Part shown: positions 1 through 9,859 of the stretch, one piece after another
How the letters are laid out: each line of letters starts with the position of its first letter
Position numbering within the stretch: position 1 is the first letter of the stretch
DNA from: Cavia porcellus
Lineage: Eukaryota; Chordata; Mammalia; Rodentia; Caviidae
Assembly: GCF_034190915.1 (NCBI RefSeq)
Contig: NW_026947503.1
Coordinates: 17,702,532-17,766,531 of the forward strand
Length of the DNA stretch: 64,000 nucleotides
Direction of reading: 5' to 3'
Made by a program: the position numbers and the translations under genes
Notes under the pieces: generated by a model
What the model was told of the DNA's origin: nothing
Database searches by the model: none
Seen by the model: only the letters and a program-made list of their open reading frames with translations

Positions 1-87
1 ATATTTCACCAGGGAGGTAGATGATTTATACAACTGGCACATCTGGAGGCCAATCAAATCCGACATATTTTATATGTAAGCTGGCTT

Positions 88-184
88 TTATTTTATTTTA
101 TTTTTTTTTTATTAACAGGGATCAAACTCAGAACTTGCACTTGCCAGGCAGGCACTTATGTCCCTAAGCTAAATCCCCAGTCCT
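88..184 (-). mobile_element. ID-type tRNA-derived SINE (older copy)
   Basis: On the minus strand this starts with CTGGGGATTTAGCTTAGGG, the tRNA-Ala-like head of ID elements. It then has a GCCTGCCTGGCAAGTGC core, a B-box-like GTTTGATCCCTG and an A-rich tail, seen here as the T-rich tract at 88-112. It is diverged from the young copies further along, so it is an older insertion. It is not a tRNA gene because the acceptor stem does not close. Confidence 0.85.
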
Positions 185-185
185 A

Positions 186-859
186 CAAAGGGAGATTTCT
201 ATGCCATCTTTTTTGGGTAGTAGAAAATGCCTAGGGAAATCCTATGGCATGTAGTGGAGTAGGAATACATGCTTCCATCCTGGGCTCATAATATAGCAGT
301 CTGAAAATTGCAATGAGGAAAATAAGCTTTGTGGATGAAAATAAGCCTTTGAAGATATATATATCTGAATCTGTCCTTAGAAGGTAAAAGATAATTTTTA
401 AAAAGTGAAGTAGGTTATTTATATCAAATCATAATTGCATATTTAATGCTGTTTTATTAAATATTACATATAATTTTATGCTTCATTCATAGTTTTATTT
501 CTGGCACATGCCACCCACATAGATGATGCATAATGATACATGTTGAATGGACAGTTTAATGATTTGAAGGATTTCTGGTGCAAAAGTACAAATTCGAAAG
601 CCAATCACTTTGCTGAGGATTAAAAGGTAATTCTTAGGAGTAGGGACTACCTATGATAGATTAAATAGAAGCTAGCTCTTCTCTGGTATTATAAAGAAAT
701 AAAATATAAGAAATTCTGATTTATAAACCATCAGTTTTAGAAATAAGTGTCAGAGGTATTTATCTTTCCAAATAAAAAGTTTTTATTATGGCTATGAAAA
801 CTAGTAAATGCTGTACTTAATTTAAAAATATAAGCTTTGTTAAACTTTGGATATGGCAA
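186..859. other. Unannotated AT-rich sequence
   Basis: No repeat, exon or regulatory pattern is recognised. There is a short AT run near 353-363. No open frame has coding character. Confidence 0.6.
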
Positions 860-1325
860 AGGAAATTTTTTAAAATTTTTATTTAAAAGGAAAAAGAGAA
901 AAAAAGCAGAACAAAACAAAACAGTGTAAGGGTACAAGTAATACAGAATTAAAAAAAAAAAAAACAGTAAGCTATCACCAGTTAATAGATTACACGAAAG
1001 AAAGCACATGAAAAAACAAAGCAGTAAAAGGGTACAAGTAATAGAGAATTTCAAGAAAAAAATATACAGTAAGAAATCTCCAGTTAACAGGTTACATATT
1101 ATCTTCTCAGAAACAGTTGTCCAAATTACAAAATTAAAGCATATAAAGTGGACATTCACACAGTGACATTGTAGACATTTCCATTCAATGATCCAACAAA
1201 AGCTCAGTAATATGGTTTTCCATCCTATACACCTGGACATATCTGCGTTTATATCCCTTAGTCCACCTTCCTTTCCTCTCTCTTTTACAATAACAATTAG
1301 ACTTTTTGGGTTTTATTACGCCCAC
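860..1325 (-). mobile_element. L1 3'UTR-like sequence with internal duplication
   Basis: The plus strand is rich in AAACAAAACAAAACAG-type A/C tracts, as rodent L1 3'UTRs appear when read antisense. Two related blocks of about 95 bases follow each other at about 920-1010 and 1014-1105. Both contain GGGTACAAGTAATA followed by CAGTAAG and CCAGTTAA. A 167-codon minus-strand frame here is low-complexity (F/L/C-rich) and non-coding. I infer L1 origin from composition and the adjoining ORF2 remnant. Confidence 0.55.
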
Positions 1326-1334
1326 AATTCTTAT

Positions 1335-2755
1335 TACTTTTTTTGAAGAGAATAAAACCAAACGTGACTAAGCAAAACAGAGTCAGTTAGAACAGAAGGA
1401 TGGACATAGTACATGATGCAAAAATAGAATACCAGGTGATCAAAAGTGGTTACCATTGTGCCTTTTGCTCCTTTTAAATTGAGTTGCCTATACCATCAGG
1501 TATAATAGAATTGATCAAAACAGTACAGAACAAGACCAAGAAAACCTACACTGAGAACTTTACAGGACTTCAAAAAAAAAAAAAAAAAAAAAAAAGGATA
1601 ATAGTCAAACCATAATGGGCATCATAGTATATCTTATTGCCTTCAAAGTGGTTGCCGATACCCTTAAACTTCATACTATCAAACAAAATAGAATATAGAA
1701 TAATCAGACAGAACAAGATGGGGAGAGCAAAACTGGGGTTCAAATCAAGTCAATAGAAAAACCAAGAAAGTTACTATAATATGTCCCACTATTTTTAATT
1801 TAATTTTCCCTTAATTAAAAAATGAGAGAAAATAGATTAATTTAAAAAAAATGGAGGGAGATTGAGATAAAAGAGGACATTGTAACAGAACAATGCAGGG
1901 CAGAACCAAACAATTCAAGCGTCATTGTGCTTCACCACCTGATAATCTAACATAATAGTAGTTGCCATAGTGCCTCTTTCCTTAACTTATTTGAGTGTAA
2001 CTTCGTATGCTATAATATCAAGCATATCAAGACAGTGTGAAGCCATTCAAGAGAATGCAAGAATTACAGGGTGTTTAGAACCAGCTAATAGAAAACGAAC
2101 AACGAATCTCTTTGCCTATAACGAATTTTGTTTATACTATAGCATATAGTGAAATATAGTAAAATACATCATGTTAAAACCAGTGGACACAGATGTACCA
2201 CTGCTTGATGGGACTTCAAAACAAGATGATATTAAATCAGCACTAGCTTTTATGTTGTGTTGTTTTCTTCAAAATAGGTATTTGTACTATCATCAATACT
2301 AAAATCAAATAACCCAGGTTAAAACCATTGCAATTAATGAGTGAAAACATTATATGTCTTCAAACCAATATGATTGGGAATCATGATTAGCACATACTTT
2401 TATGCATTCTTATCATTTCTTACACTAGGGAAATTATTTGGTATTTATACATGTGAATTTGATTTATTTCACTTATGAGTATGGTCTCAAGATGCATCTA
2501 TTTATTTATAAATGTCTCAATGTGATCATTCTTTATAGCTGAATAGTACTCCATTATATAAAAATACCACAACTTTTTTATCCATTCTTCAGTTGATGGA
2601 CACTTAGGTTGTTTCCAAGATCTGGCTATTACAAATTGTGCTGCTATAAACATGGGTGCACATATATCACTGTGGTATGACGCTTTCAGTTCTTTTGGGA
2701 ACATGCCTAGAAGGGGGCTTCCAGTCCCAATTTTTTGAGAAATCTCCAGACTGAC
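1335..2755 (-). mobile_element. L1 3'UTR and C-terminal ORF2 remnant, part 1
   Basis: A minus-strand L1 with its 3' end at the left, where a T run is followed by GAAGAGAATAAAACC. The right part (about 2500-2755) translates on the minus strand to the end of L1 ORF2p, with CAPMFIAAQFVIARSWKQPK and, nearby, KCPSTEEWIKKLW and MEYYSAIK. Those are diagnostic L1 ORF2 C-terminal motifs. The frame is interrupted by the LTR at 2756-3096 and resumes beyond it. The element is 5'-truncated and dead. Confidence 0.9.
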
Positions 2756-3096
2756 TGTCTTAGTTACTTTATGCTTGTTGCTGAGACAAAATACCTGATA
2801 CCCAAGTTGGGAAAGGAAAGGTTTATTTCTTATAGGTTTTGGAGGTTTTATTCCAGACTCAGTTGGCTCCAAGACAGGGGGGCATGGCTGGACCGCCTTT
2901 CATGGAGGCTGCAAACAGCAAGCTCGAAACAGCAAAGAGAAAGACACACCTTCTTCCTGCCATTACATCACATCCTGGCTCCACCCCTATGTGGGTGGAG
3001 CACTGACACCATCAATCCAAGCACTAGACAATGAACCATCACAAATGAACAATGCAAACTCATGAGGCCTGGAGGACACAAACATAAACCATGACA
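2756..3096 (-). mobile_element. Solo MaLR (ORR1-like) LTR inserted in L1
   Basis: A 341 bp element starting TGTCTTAGTTAC and ending AACCATGACA. Read on the minus strand it is TGTCATGGTTTATG...GTAACTAAGACA, the classic terminal pattern of rodent ORR1/MaLR LTRs (ERVL-MaLR). It is flanked by the 5 bp duplication CTGAC at 2751-2755 and 3097-3101, as expected for MaLRs. It splits an L1 ORF2 reading frame. No internal retroviral sequence is attached, so it is a solo LTR. Confidence 0.88.
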
Positions 3097-3435
3097 CTGA
3101 CTTCCACAATGTTTGCACTAGTCTACACTCCCACCAACAGTGCAGGAGAGTTCCTTTTTCCCCACAGCCTCTCCAGCATTCATTGTTGGTGGTTTTCCTG
3201 ATCTTGGCCATTCTTTCAGGAGTGAGATGAAATCTCAGTGTGGTTTTAATTTGCATTTCTCTAATAACTAATGATAATGAACATTTTTTTCATATATTTA
3301 TTTGCCGTTTGTATTTCTTCATCTGAGAATTGTTTATTCATCTCAGATGCTCACTTTTGGATTGGGTCTTTGAATTTTGGGGGTCTGATTTTTTTAATTC
3401 TTTATATGTTTTAGACAGAAGTCCTGACAAAGGAA
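3097..3435 (-). mobile_element. L1 ORF2 remnant, part 2
   Basis: This continues the L1 interrupted by the LTR. The minus-strand translation contains [13 protein letters not shown] and [18 protein letters not shown], the cysteine-containing motif of the L1 ORF2p C-terminus, then KSVSWF. L1-like antisense sequence can be followed to about 3435, where the 5' truncation lies. Joining this segment to the 2500-2755 part restores ORF2 colinearity. Confidence 0.92.
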
Positions 3436-3439
3436 ATTC

Positions 3440-4100
3440 TAAGTTCTTTAAGTAATGAGAGCATAGAAACTTTGAGCTGGAAGAGAATTTTAAATCAAAA
3501 GCATTATGCAGTAGAAGCTTACAACTTTTAAAGCTTGTTCAGGTTAGGATATCTGTCTTATATCAAAATTTCCAAATACTTTAATCTCTGCTAGTGCTGA
3601 TGGAGATTCCAGATTTCCTCAGCAAGATATCTGTCCTGCAATTGTGCTCAAATTCTCTGTGACACAATAGGATTGTTTTCTAGGGTCTCTATTTAGTGGC
3701 TTGAAGAAATAGTCACCATTCTAGATATAAGGAAGAAATCGTCATAAATCTGAAGGCTATAATGAAAATATTGTGCTTTAATGTATTCCTTACACCCAAA
3801 TGCACACATTTTTGCATTATCTGGGTAGTTCTTAAAGAAGGAAATCATGCAGAAAAAAAATGACGACTTTTGAGAGTTAGACGGATGTTTTTGGTTATCA
3901 GCTGTTGTAAATGGAGCAAAAGGTGAGAGAAAAATAACAGTTTTGCAGAATGACTGTTATAAAAATGCAGCTGTTGCTTATGAGAGAAAAACACACCCAA
4001 ATGTCTAAGAAATGAGTAAGGTGTTGAATAACAATGTCAAGGAAGTGTGTTGTTAAGGGGAATTAACTCACTGTTCAGAATTTCTTATTAATTAAGAATT
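3440..4100. other. Unannotated sequence
   Basis: AT-rich single-copy-looking DNA with no recognised repeat or coding frame. Confidence 0.55.
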
Positions 4101-4104
4101 GGGT

Positions 4105-4405
4105 TTATATGTCAGTCTACTTTGGCTAAGATCCTGGCTCTACTGTTTACTAATTATGAGATACTTGGAATGATACTACAATTTTCTTTTTGCATTTCAG
4201 GGAACTGAACACATGGCTCCAGATACACAAGGCTGGTGCTCTATTAATATGCTATCTCTCAAGTCCCCTAAATAATAAAAATATAAACCAGTCCTTTATG
4301 TGTATAATGCAGAGCATAATAATGCATATGGTAAAAATTAAATAGTGCATGTAAATGTATTACTGATATTCCTGGCACATAGTAAGTGCTCAGTGAATCT
4401 TAAGA
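4105..4405 (+). mobile_element. MIR SINE split by an old ID
   Basis: The left part (4120-4175) has GATCCTGGCTCTACTGTTTACTAATTATG, a MIR core match. The right part (about 4290-4400) ends in CCTGGCACATAGTAAGTGCTCAGTGAAT, the MIR 3' end. Between them lies a degenerate ID-like SINE. MIR is mammalian-wide and old, so the nesting order is as expected. Confidence 0.8.
4180..4268 (-). mobile_element. Degenerate ID-like SINE inside MIR
   Basis: The plus strand reads TTTTTGCATTTCAGGGAACTGAACACATGG...GCTGGTGCTCTATTAATATGCTATCTCTCAAGTCCCC. This aligns in order to the antisense of an ID element: tail, B box, loop, then A box and GGGGAC head. It is strongly mutated. Confidence 0.6.
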
Positions 4406-4423
4406 GTCAAAAACATTCTAGTT

Positions 4424-4925
4424 GCTTCACCTCACGTGTTCACAGCAGTGCAATGAGATAGGTACTGTCTTAGTTACTTCTTACTCATTGCGGAGACGAA
4501 ATACTTGAAGCCCAAGTTGAGAAAGGAAAGGTTTACTTCTTACAGTTTTTGGAGGTTTCAGTCCACACTCAGTTGGCTCCAAGGCAGGCGGGGATGGCTG
4601 GGCCGCAGTTCATGGCGGCTGCAAACAGCAAGCAGGAACAGGCAAAAGAGCAAGACACGCCTTCTTCCTGCCATTACATCACATCCTGGCTCCACCCCTA
4701 TGTAGATGGAGCACTGACACTGTCAAGCACTAGATAATAAACCAATCACAAATACACAATGGAAACTCATGAGGCCTGGGGGCCACAGACATAAACCATG
4801 ACAGGTACTATCATCGTCTTTCATCTATTATCAGTGAGGGAGCAGGGCTGGAGATACAGAAACAGCAGATGGAGAGACTGTGGGCCTAATCCAGAGCCCA
4901 CTGTATCAAGCCCTACATACTGTGC
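4424..4925 (-). mobile_element. MIR SINE split by a MaLR LTR
   Basis: 4424-4465 (TTCACAGCAGTGCAATGAGATAGGTAC) and 4804-4925 (GGTACTATCATCG..., then GAGGGAGCAGGGCTGGAGATAC and TAATCCAGAGCCC) read as one antisense MIR once the LTR at 4466-4803 is removed. The join falls at the antisense MIR landmark GAGGTAGGTACTATTAT. Confidence 0.8.
4466..4803 (-). mobile_element. Solo MaLR (ORR1-like) LTR inserted in MIR
   Basis: A 338 bp copy of the same LTR subfamily as 2756-3096 and 62759-63098, with TGTCTTAGTTAC and AACCATGACA ends. It is flanked by the 5 bp target duplication GGTAC (4461-4465, 4804-4808). Short open frames across it are not genes. Confidence 0.9.
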
Positions 4926-4929
4926 TGTT

Positions 4930-6860
4930 CACAGAAGTTACAACTGCAAATGCTGGCCAGGGCCACTGGCTGAGACAAGTGTGTGAAGTAGACAGCTGAA
5001 CGTCAATAGAGACTGAACTGTCTTACACTCACTTCTTACATTTTTCTGGCATTCTGCTAGTCTATCATAGTACTTTCTGTAGGATAAATTCAGTATGTGG
5101 GACATTTGCTGCCCCTGGATGTGAGACCAAATTTACAGAGAGCCTGGGCTGCCCCTGGGAAAGTCATGCAATGCTGGGTTCCTCCTGGTAGGTACTCTGC
5201 TCTTAAACTTCAGTACCAGTCCCCCTCCCTGTCATCTCACTGTCCCTAAGTGACCTGCTTAGTTGATAAGAGCAGAAAATAATGTCAGAGAGGAAATCTT
5301 AGCACTTGGTGAGTGATACAATGCATTCATCCTCCAGGAGCTGCTCGGTTTCTGTTATTGGGTGGGCTACTTCTCAATGTTAATGTCTTCAAAGAATTGC
5401 CTGACACAGGAGCAGGTATTCTGTGTCAGAGGCAGAGTGAATGAATGAGGGAGGGCTTTTTGCAGCAATTTTTGATAACATGCCAAAATCTAATAGGAAG
5501 TTGGAAAGAAGACAAGAAACTAAGAATAAAAATCTTGGGCTCTAGAATTTCGTGTAGCTTTTTGTGTATTAGGACAAGTTTCATAGTGCTTTTGTTTACT
5601 TTTTTTCAGCTATAATTTCAATGGTCTTGACAAGAGTTTCTAAATTTTCTTTCATTCTAAAATTTGCATAAGCCTAACGTTCTTACCTTTGTCATTCACG
5701 CTTCATCAGCATTTATTTCATGAATTTGAGAATATTTTTGGATGTCTTTGGTATAAATAAAATTGTGGCAATTAAACATTTAGAGGGCATGATTTAGATG
5801 CTTATATTGAACCAAGCTGCATTTACCTTAGAATACATGTGTTCTGAGTCCTATATTGGACTTGAGTTGGTTTATTTAAAATATTCTAGTTAAGTAGCAC
5901 TGATATAACTTCATATTAAATAGTATGATGTGTAAATTTATGGCAAAAGTTAAGTATATCAACATAATCCTGCTACTGACTTTTTGACTTAAGGAGTAGT
6001 GATGTTTTAAGACCGGTGACACAGCCTGTTAGGAGTTAAAGACCTATAGCTCTGGAAAGAGTACTACACAAAGTCTAGAAGATACAAGAGTTCTAATTCT
6101 GTTTTTTTTTTTTTGTTCTTGTTTTTGTTTTGTTTTTAATTCAGCCTGAGAGGTCAACACGTTATGAAAACTATAATTCATCTTCTTAGAAGACACTGTT
6201 TCTTATTCATCTGAAAGGCTTGCTCAAATAGCCTAAGAATATGTAGACACCCACTTTCACATCAGCCTTCATAGAAAGTACTAGTTGGTGTATTAGAGAG
6301 CAATGAAACAAGATCATTTTTGAACTATAAACAGTCTTTAGCACTGTGCCTATTGCTAATAAAGTCTTTATATTGGTGTTATTACCAGTGTACAGTGTGA
6401 TTACTTTCCACAAGACTTGCTTTCATTGCCTACCGCCATCTAATAGCAGTGCTGTGGGAGACTGGCATATGGATATGAACTAACTTTATCCATTAAAGGC
6501 TCCTGATATCTAATGAAAATTCTGACTTTCACATTGGGCTAAGTCAGTTCAAGACGGTGACAAAGTCAATTACGTGGAGAATTCACAGTCGCATATGTTC
6601 ATTTGAGATTAGAATCAAGTGCAGCAGAGGCTAGCTATCTCTCTTCATAGGATAACAAGATAAATTGTCAGCAGCGATATCAATAAAAAAGATAAAAACT
6701 ATAAACCTAAGGTATGTGAATATGCTTTTCACCTTGACTTTTCTTCTTTTATTCAGAATAGGTAGGACTGTGATAAAAATAGAGATATTTATAATTTTAT
6801 ATAATATTATTGGTTGCTTTACATGATATAGAGTTTTTTGCTTGTTTGTGTGCTTCATAG
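4930..6860. other. Unannotated sequence
   Basis: No confident repeat or gene is seen. There is a T-rich tract at about 6103-6140. Parts at 5100-5400 are less AT-rich but carry no splice-flanked open frame. Confidence 0.5.
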
Positions 6861-6861
6861 T

Positions 6862-7022
6862 ACTGGATGTTGAAAATGTAGGGCCTTGCACTGAGCTACA
6901 TCTGCAGCTCTTGTATTAATATTATTACTTTTGAGTCAATATCTCACTAAAATGTTCAGGTTGCTCCAACTTGCAATCCTCCTGTCTCAGCCTCCTCAAA
7001 GGCTGGTATTGCAAGCACATAT
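6862..7022 (-). mobile_element. B1-dID-like dimeric SINE (degenerate)
   Basis: The plus strand shows an ID-like antisense segment (GGGCCTTGCACTGAGCTACATCTGCAG), then a T-rich linker. It is followed by an antisense B1 body with ATCTCACTAAAATGTTCAGGTTG, CAATCCTCCTGTCTCAGCCTCC and GGTATTGCAAGCACAT. Seen from the minus strand it is B1 followed by ID, the layout of B1-dID composites. Confidence 0.65.
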
Positions 7023-7209
7023 TTGTGAAGTTAAATTCACAGATCGTCCACCTAAACTGTACACGTTGTGCCACTTTTATAATGTCTGGACAGTAGCAAT
7101 GATTAAGAGACAAAAATTCCTAACTCTGTGAACCCCATATTCTAAAGTATCAGAAAATGCATACACAATGCACGCATGCATAACATGTTAGATGCTAATG
7201 AATGCTACA

Positions 7210-7776
7210 CAGACAATTAAATTGAAAAACAGGCAGGGAATATGGAAGGAGAAGGAAGATATGCACAGTCTTCAGTAGTATGTGCAGAGAAGACATAACT
7301 GCTGCGTTGATATTTGAGCAAAGATTTGAAGGAGAGAGCAAGCCTGTGAATGTGGAAGGTGAGACAGAGGAAATGGCTGAGGTGCAGGGGAAGCACCTAA
7401 CATGAACATGTAGCAAGAATTACATGTCCAGGTGGAGCGCAGTGTGCGAGGGGAAGGGTTGCAGTGGCCCAGATGGCAATGGGGAACTATCTAAGCCATG
7501 TTAGCCCTTCCGGGATTTTTAAAACTTCACTTGCACCACAGTATTTTGAGCAACAGAAAGAGATATTTAACAAGATATTTACTCACATTTAACAAGGTCA
7601 TTCTGGTTAGGTTGTCCATATGAGGAAGCTGGCAGAGGTGAAAGCAGGGAGAACAGTGTGCAATAGTACCCCTGGACAACAATGGTCGCTCCGACTGAGG
7701 TATTAGCAATGCAGGGTACAAGACGCCTTTAAACTCGACCTGCATTTACAGAGTGGAGTTGTAAGGACTGGTTGAC
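7210..7776. mobile_element. Ancient mammalian interspersed repeat, left part
   Basis: Segments such as GTGGAGCGCAGTGTGCGAGGGG, CCATGTTAGCCC and GCAGGGAGAACAGTGTGCAATAGTACC resemble a widely dispersed old mammalian repeat seen beside L2-like sequence. I cannot recall the family name. It continues beyond the B1 at 7787-7929. Confidence 0.45.
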
Positions 7777-7786
7777 AGGTTAGGTT

Positions 7787-7929
7787 TGTTTGTTTGTTTA
7801 TCTGATTTAGGGTCTCACTGTGTAATTCTGGCTCACCTTGACCTCTGTGTAGGCTCAAATTCATGGCAATCCTTTTGCCTTATCCTCCCTAGTGCTGGAG
7901 TTACAGGCATGTGCCACCCTGCTCAGCTC
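7787..7929 (-). mobile_element. B1 SINE
   Basis: An antisense B1: a TTTG-rich tail, then GGGTCTCACTGTGTAATTCTGGCTCACCTTGAC, CCTAGTGCTGGAGTTACAGGCATGTGCCACC. A likely imperfect target duplication flanks it, AGGTTAGGTT at 7777-7786 and AGATTAGGTT at 7930-7939. Confidence 0.88.
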
Positions 7930-7935
7930 AGATTA

Positions 7936-8340
7936 GGTTAAAACGTGCAAAAATGGAAGGAGTCATTTGTCTGAGCACTTAAAAGTCTGAAACTTTTTTG
8001 ATTATAAGTTAAGAAGAGAATTTAAGTAGATTTTGGAAGACAGATGAATATTAGGTTTGAGAACTCTATTAGATGTGAAATTAGACATACTAAGTGGACA
8101 AGTATGTATACATTCCTGGAATCAGCAGAATGAAAAGATTATTTTAGTCATCAGCACATAGGTGACTGCTACAATGTTATGAAACTATATGTAACTACCT
8201 TATAATATGAATAGAGAAAAGAATGATTCCAAAATTGAGTCCTACAGCATTCCAGAAGAGATCAAGGGAGGTAAGGGAATACTAGAGAGGTGGAATGAAC
8301 ATTATGCTTCAAGGAGAAAGCAGCGATGAATTCTTTCGAA
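7936..8340. mobile_element. Ancient mammalian interspersed repeat, right part
   Basis: Continues 7210-7776 in the same order as the dispersed repeat. TTAGACATACTAAGTGGACAAG, GTCATCAGCACATAGGTG and TTGAGTCCTACAGCATTCCAG fit the remembered family layout. It is diverged, with no open frame. Confidence 0.4.
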
Positions 8341-8344
8341 GTCA

Positions 8345-9735
8345 TGCATGATTTCTTTTTGAGTTAATTATTACCCAATGAGTACGAAAAATCAGACATC
8401 ACTTTGTACTTCATAAATATGTACAAACATTGTACAAAAATAATTAGAGAATGTTTGAGTGATTCTATTAAAAGTATCTTTTTGTAACTGAGATTATCGC
8501 AATGGATGTTTAAATAATCTATTTGAAATTCGTATTACAAAAACTATGTTGTAGAGAGATGTTGTTTATATTTATAAAAATGTATGCATTTGAAGAAGTC
8601 ATAGAAACTGACCACTGAAATATTGGTTATATTTAAACCCTTTTAATTTCTTTTTTCAGTAGATAGTTTCTGTGTTTATGTGAGGCTAACTATATAGATC
8701 TGTATGCCTTCAACTGAAAGCTCTGGAAAATGCAGTTTGCTGAGGGCAGGGGGTGTGTAGCTGACAGGCTGACAACTCCAGAGAAAGGACAAAACCCTAC
8801 AATATTTATGTTCCTTTAAATGCACTACCTAAGAGATGAAAAAGTTTCGGTGTTGATGGTAATTCAACTTTTTTTTTTTTTTTTAACCTTAGATGAGATC
8901 AACTCTAAATGTTTAGCAGTAAGGACTGGAAAGAAAGAATTTCAGCACTGGCAACAAGAGCTGAATATAAACTTGCAAAGGACAATTGGAAAAAACCTTT
9001 TTCCCCAAGTATATAGTTATGAAAATGTTCAAGTATATTGAAAACTTGAAACGTTGCAATGGATATTTAAATATCAGATGCCTAGATTTCAACAATAAAC
9101 TTTTATTATAATAAACATATTCCTCTATCCATTTACTGGTCAATTACTTGAGTATATTTCAAAGTAAATACTAATATATTTTTCTTTAAAATAATTCCAC
9201 ATATATAATACTAACTGCAAATCAATGTTTCTAGTTTTCCTTTGGGTTTTTACATAATAAAATCCACAAATGTCAAGATTCATCAACGAATTTTGTAACC
9301 CAAACCTTTATGAAATTACCAAAACTTGGCCTCACAATGTCCTTCCAGAAAGTTCTCTGAAGCTCCTTTCTATTCTTTCTACACATCACCCCAAATCATC
9401 CTTTGTTCTAATATTTTTCAATCATAAATTACTTTCACATTTTTAAAAACATTCCATAAATAGAATTTCACAGTAATTTTACCTTTATATGAAGGCTACT
9501 GTTATTCAATGTATTGTTGGAAATTATCTTGATGAGAAAAGTTTCAAAAGGAATTCAAAACATTATTATGTTTATTTAGTTCAAAGGCTGAGTCAAATAA
9601 ATGATTAAGCAAAAAGTACATTTTGATATAAATACATGAATTCTCTCATCTGTAGATTTCACACCTATGTACTTTCTGTGGTACAATCATCTCAGAATAC
9701 TGATAATTCTTAAATGCTTTTTAAGAACAGCAGAG
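8345..9735. other. Unannotated AT-rich sequence
   Basis: No repeat family is recognised. The small frames near 8820-9143 overlap on both strands with no coding bias. A T run lies at about 8868-8884. Confidence 0.55.
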
Positions 9736-9739
9736 GAAG

Positions 9740-9850
9740 ATAATTTGTATTTACAGATCACCTAATGTGCACCCTGTATTTGATGTGTTCTACTTCATTT
9801 AAGCTTCCTACTGCAACATAGATATTATCTCCCTTCTACAAACAACAAGC
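9740..9850 (-). mobile_element. MIR SINE fragment
   Basis: Antisense MIR-like landmarks occur in order: CACCTAATGTGCACCCTGTATTTG, CTTCATTTAAGCTTCCTACTGCAAC, ATAGATATTATCTCCC. The fragment is diverged and partial. Confidence 0.6.
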
Positions 9851-9859
9851 AATTCTCTA

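Noticed and set aside
737..1240. 167-codon minus-strand frame
   Set aside because: F/L/C-rich translation of A/T-rich L1 3'UTR sequence. It contains the internal duplication and has no domain.
2735..3034. 99-codon plus-strand frame, with similar frames at 4505-4737 and 62699-63037
   Set aside because: The same peptide pattern recurs because all three lie in copies of one LTR. It is not a gene family.
2756..3096. Non-autonomous DNA transposon with terminal inverted repeats
   Set aside because: The TGTC/GACA ends first looked like inverted repeats with 6-7 bp duplications. The 5 bp duplications, TG...CA ends and ORR1-like R-U5 order fit a MaLR LTR instead.
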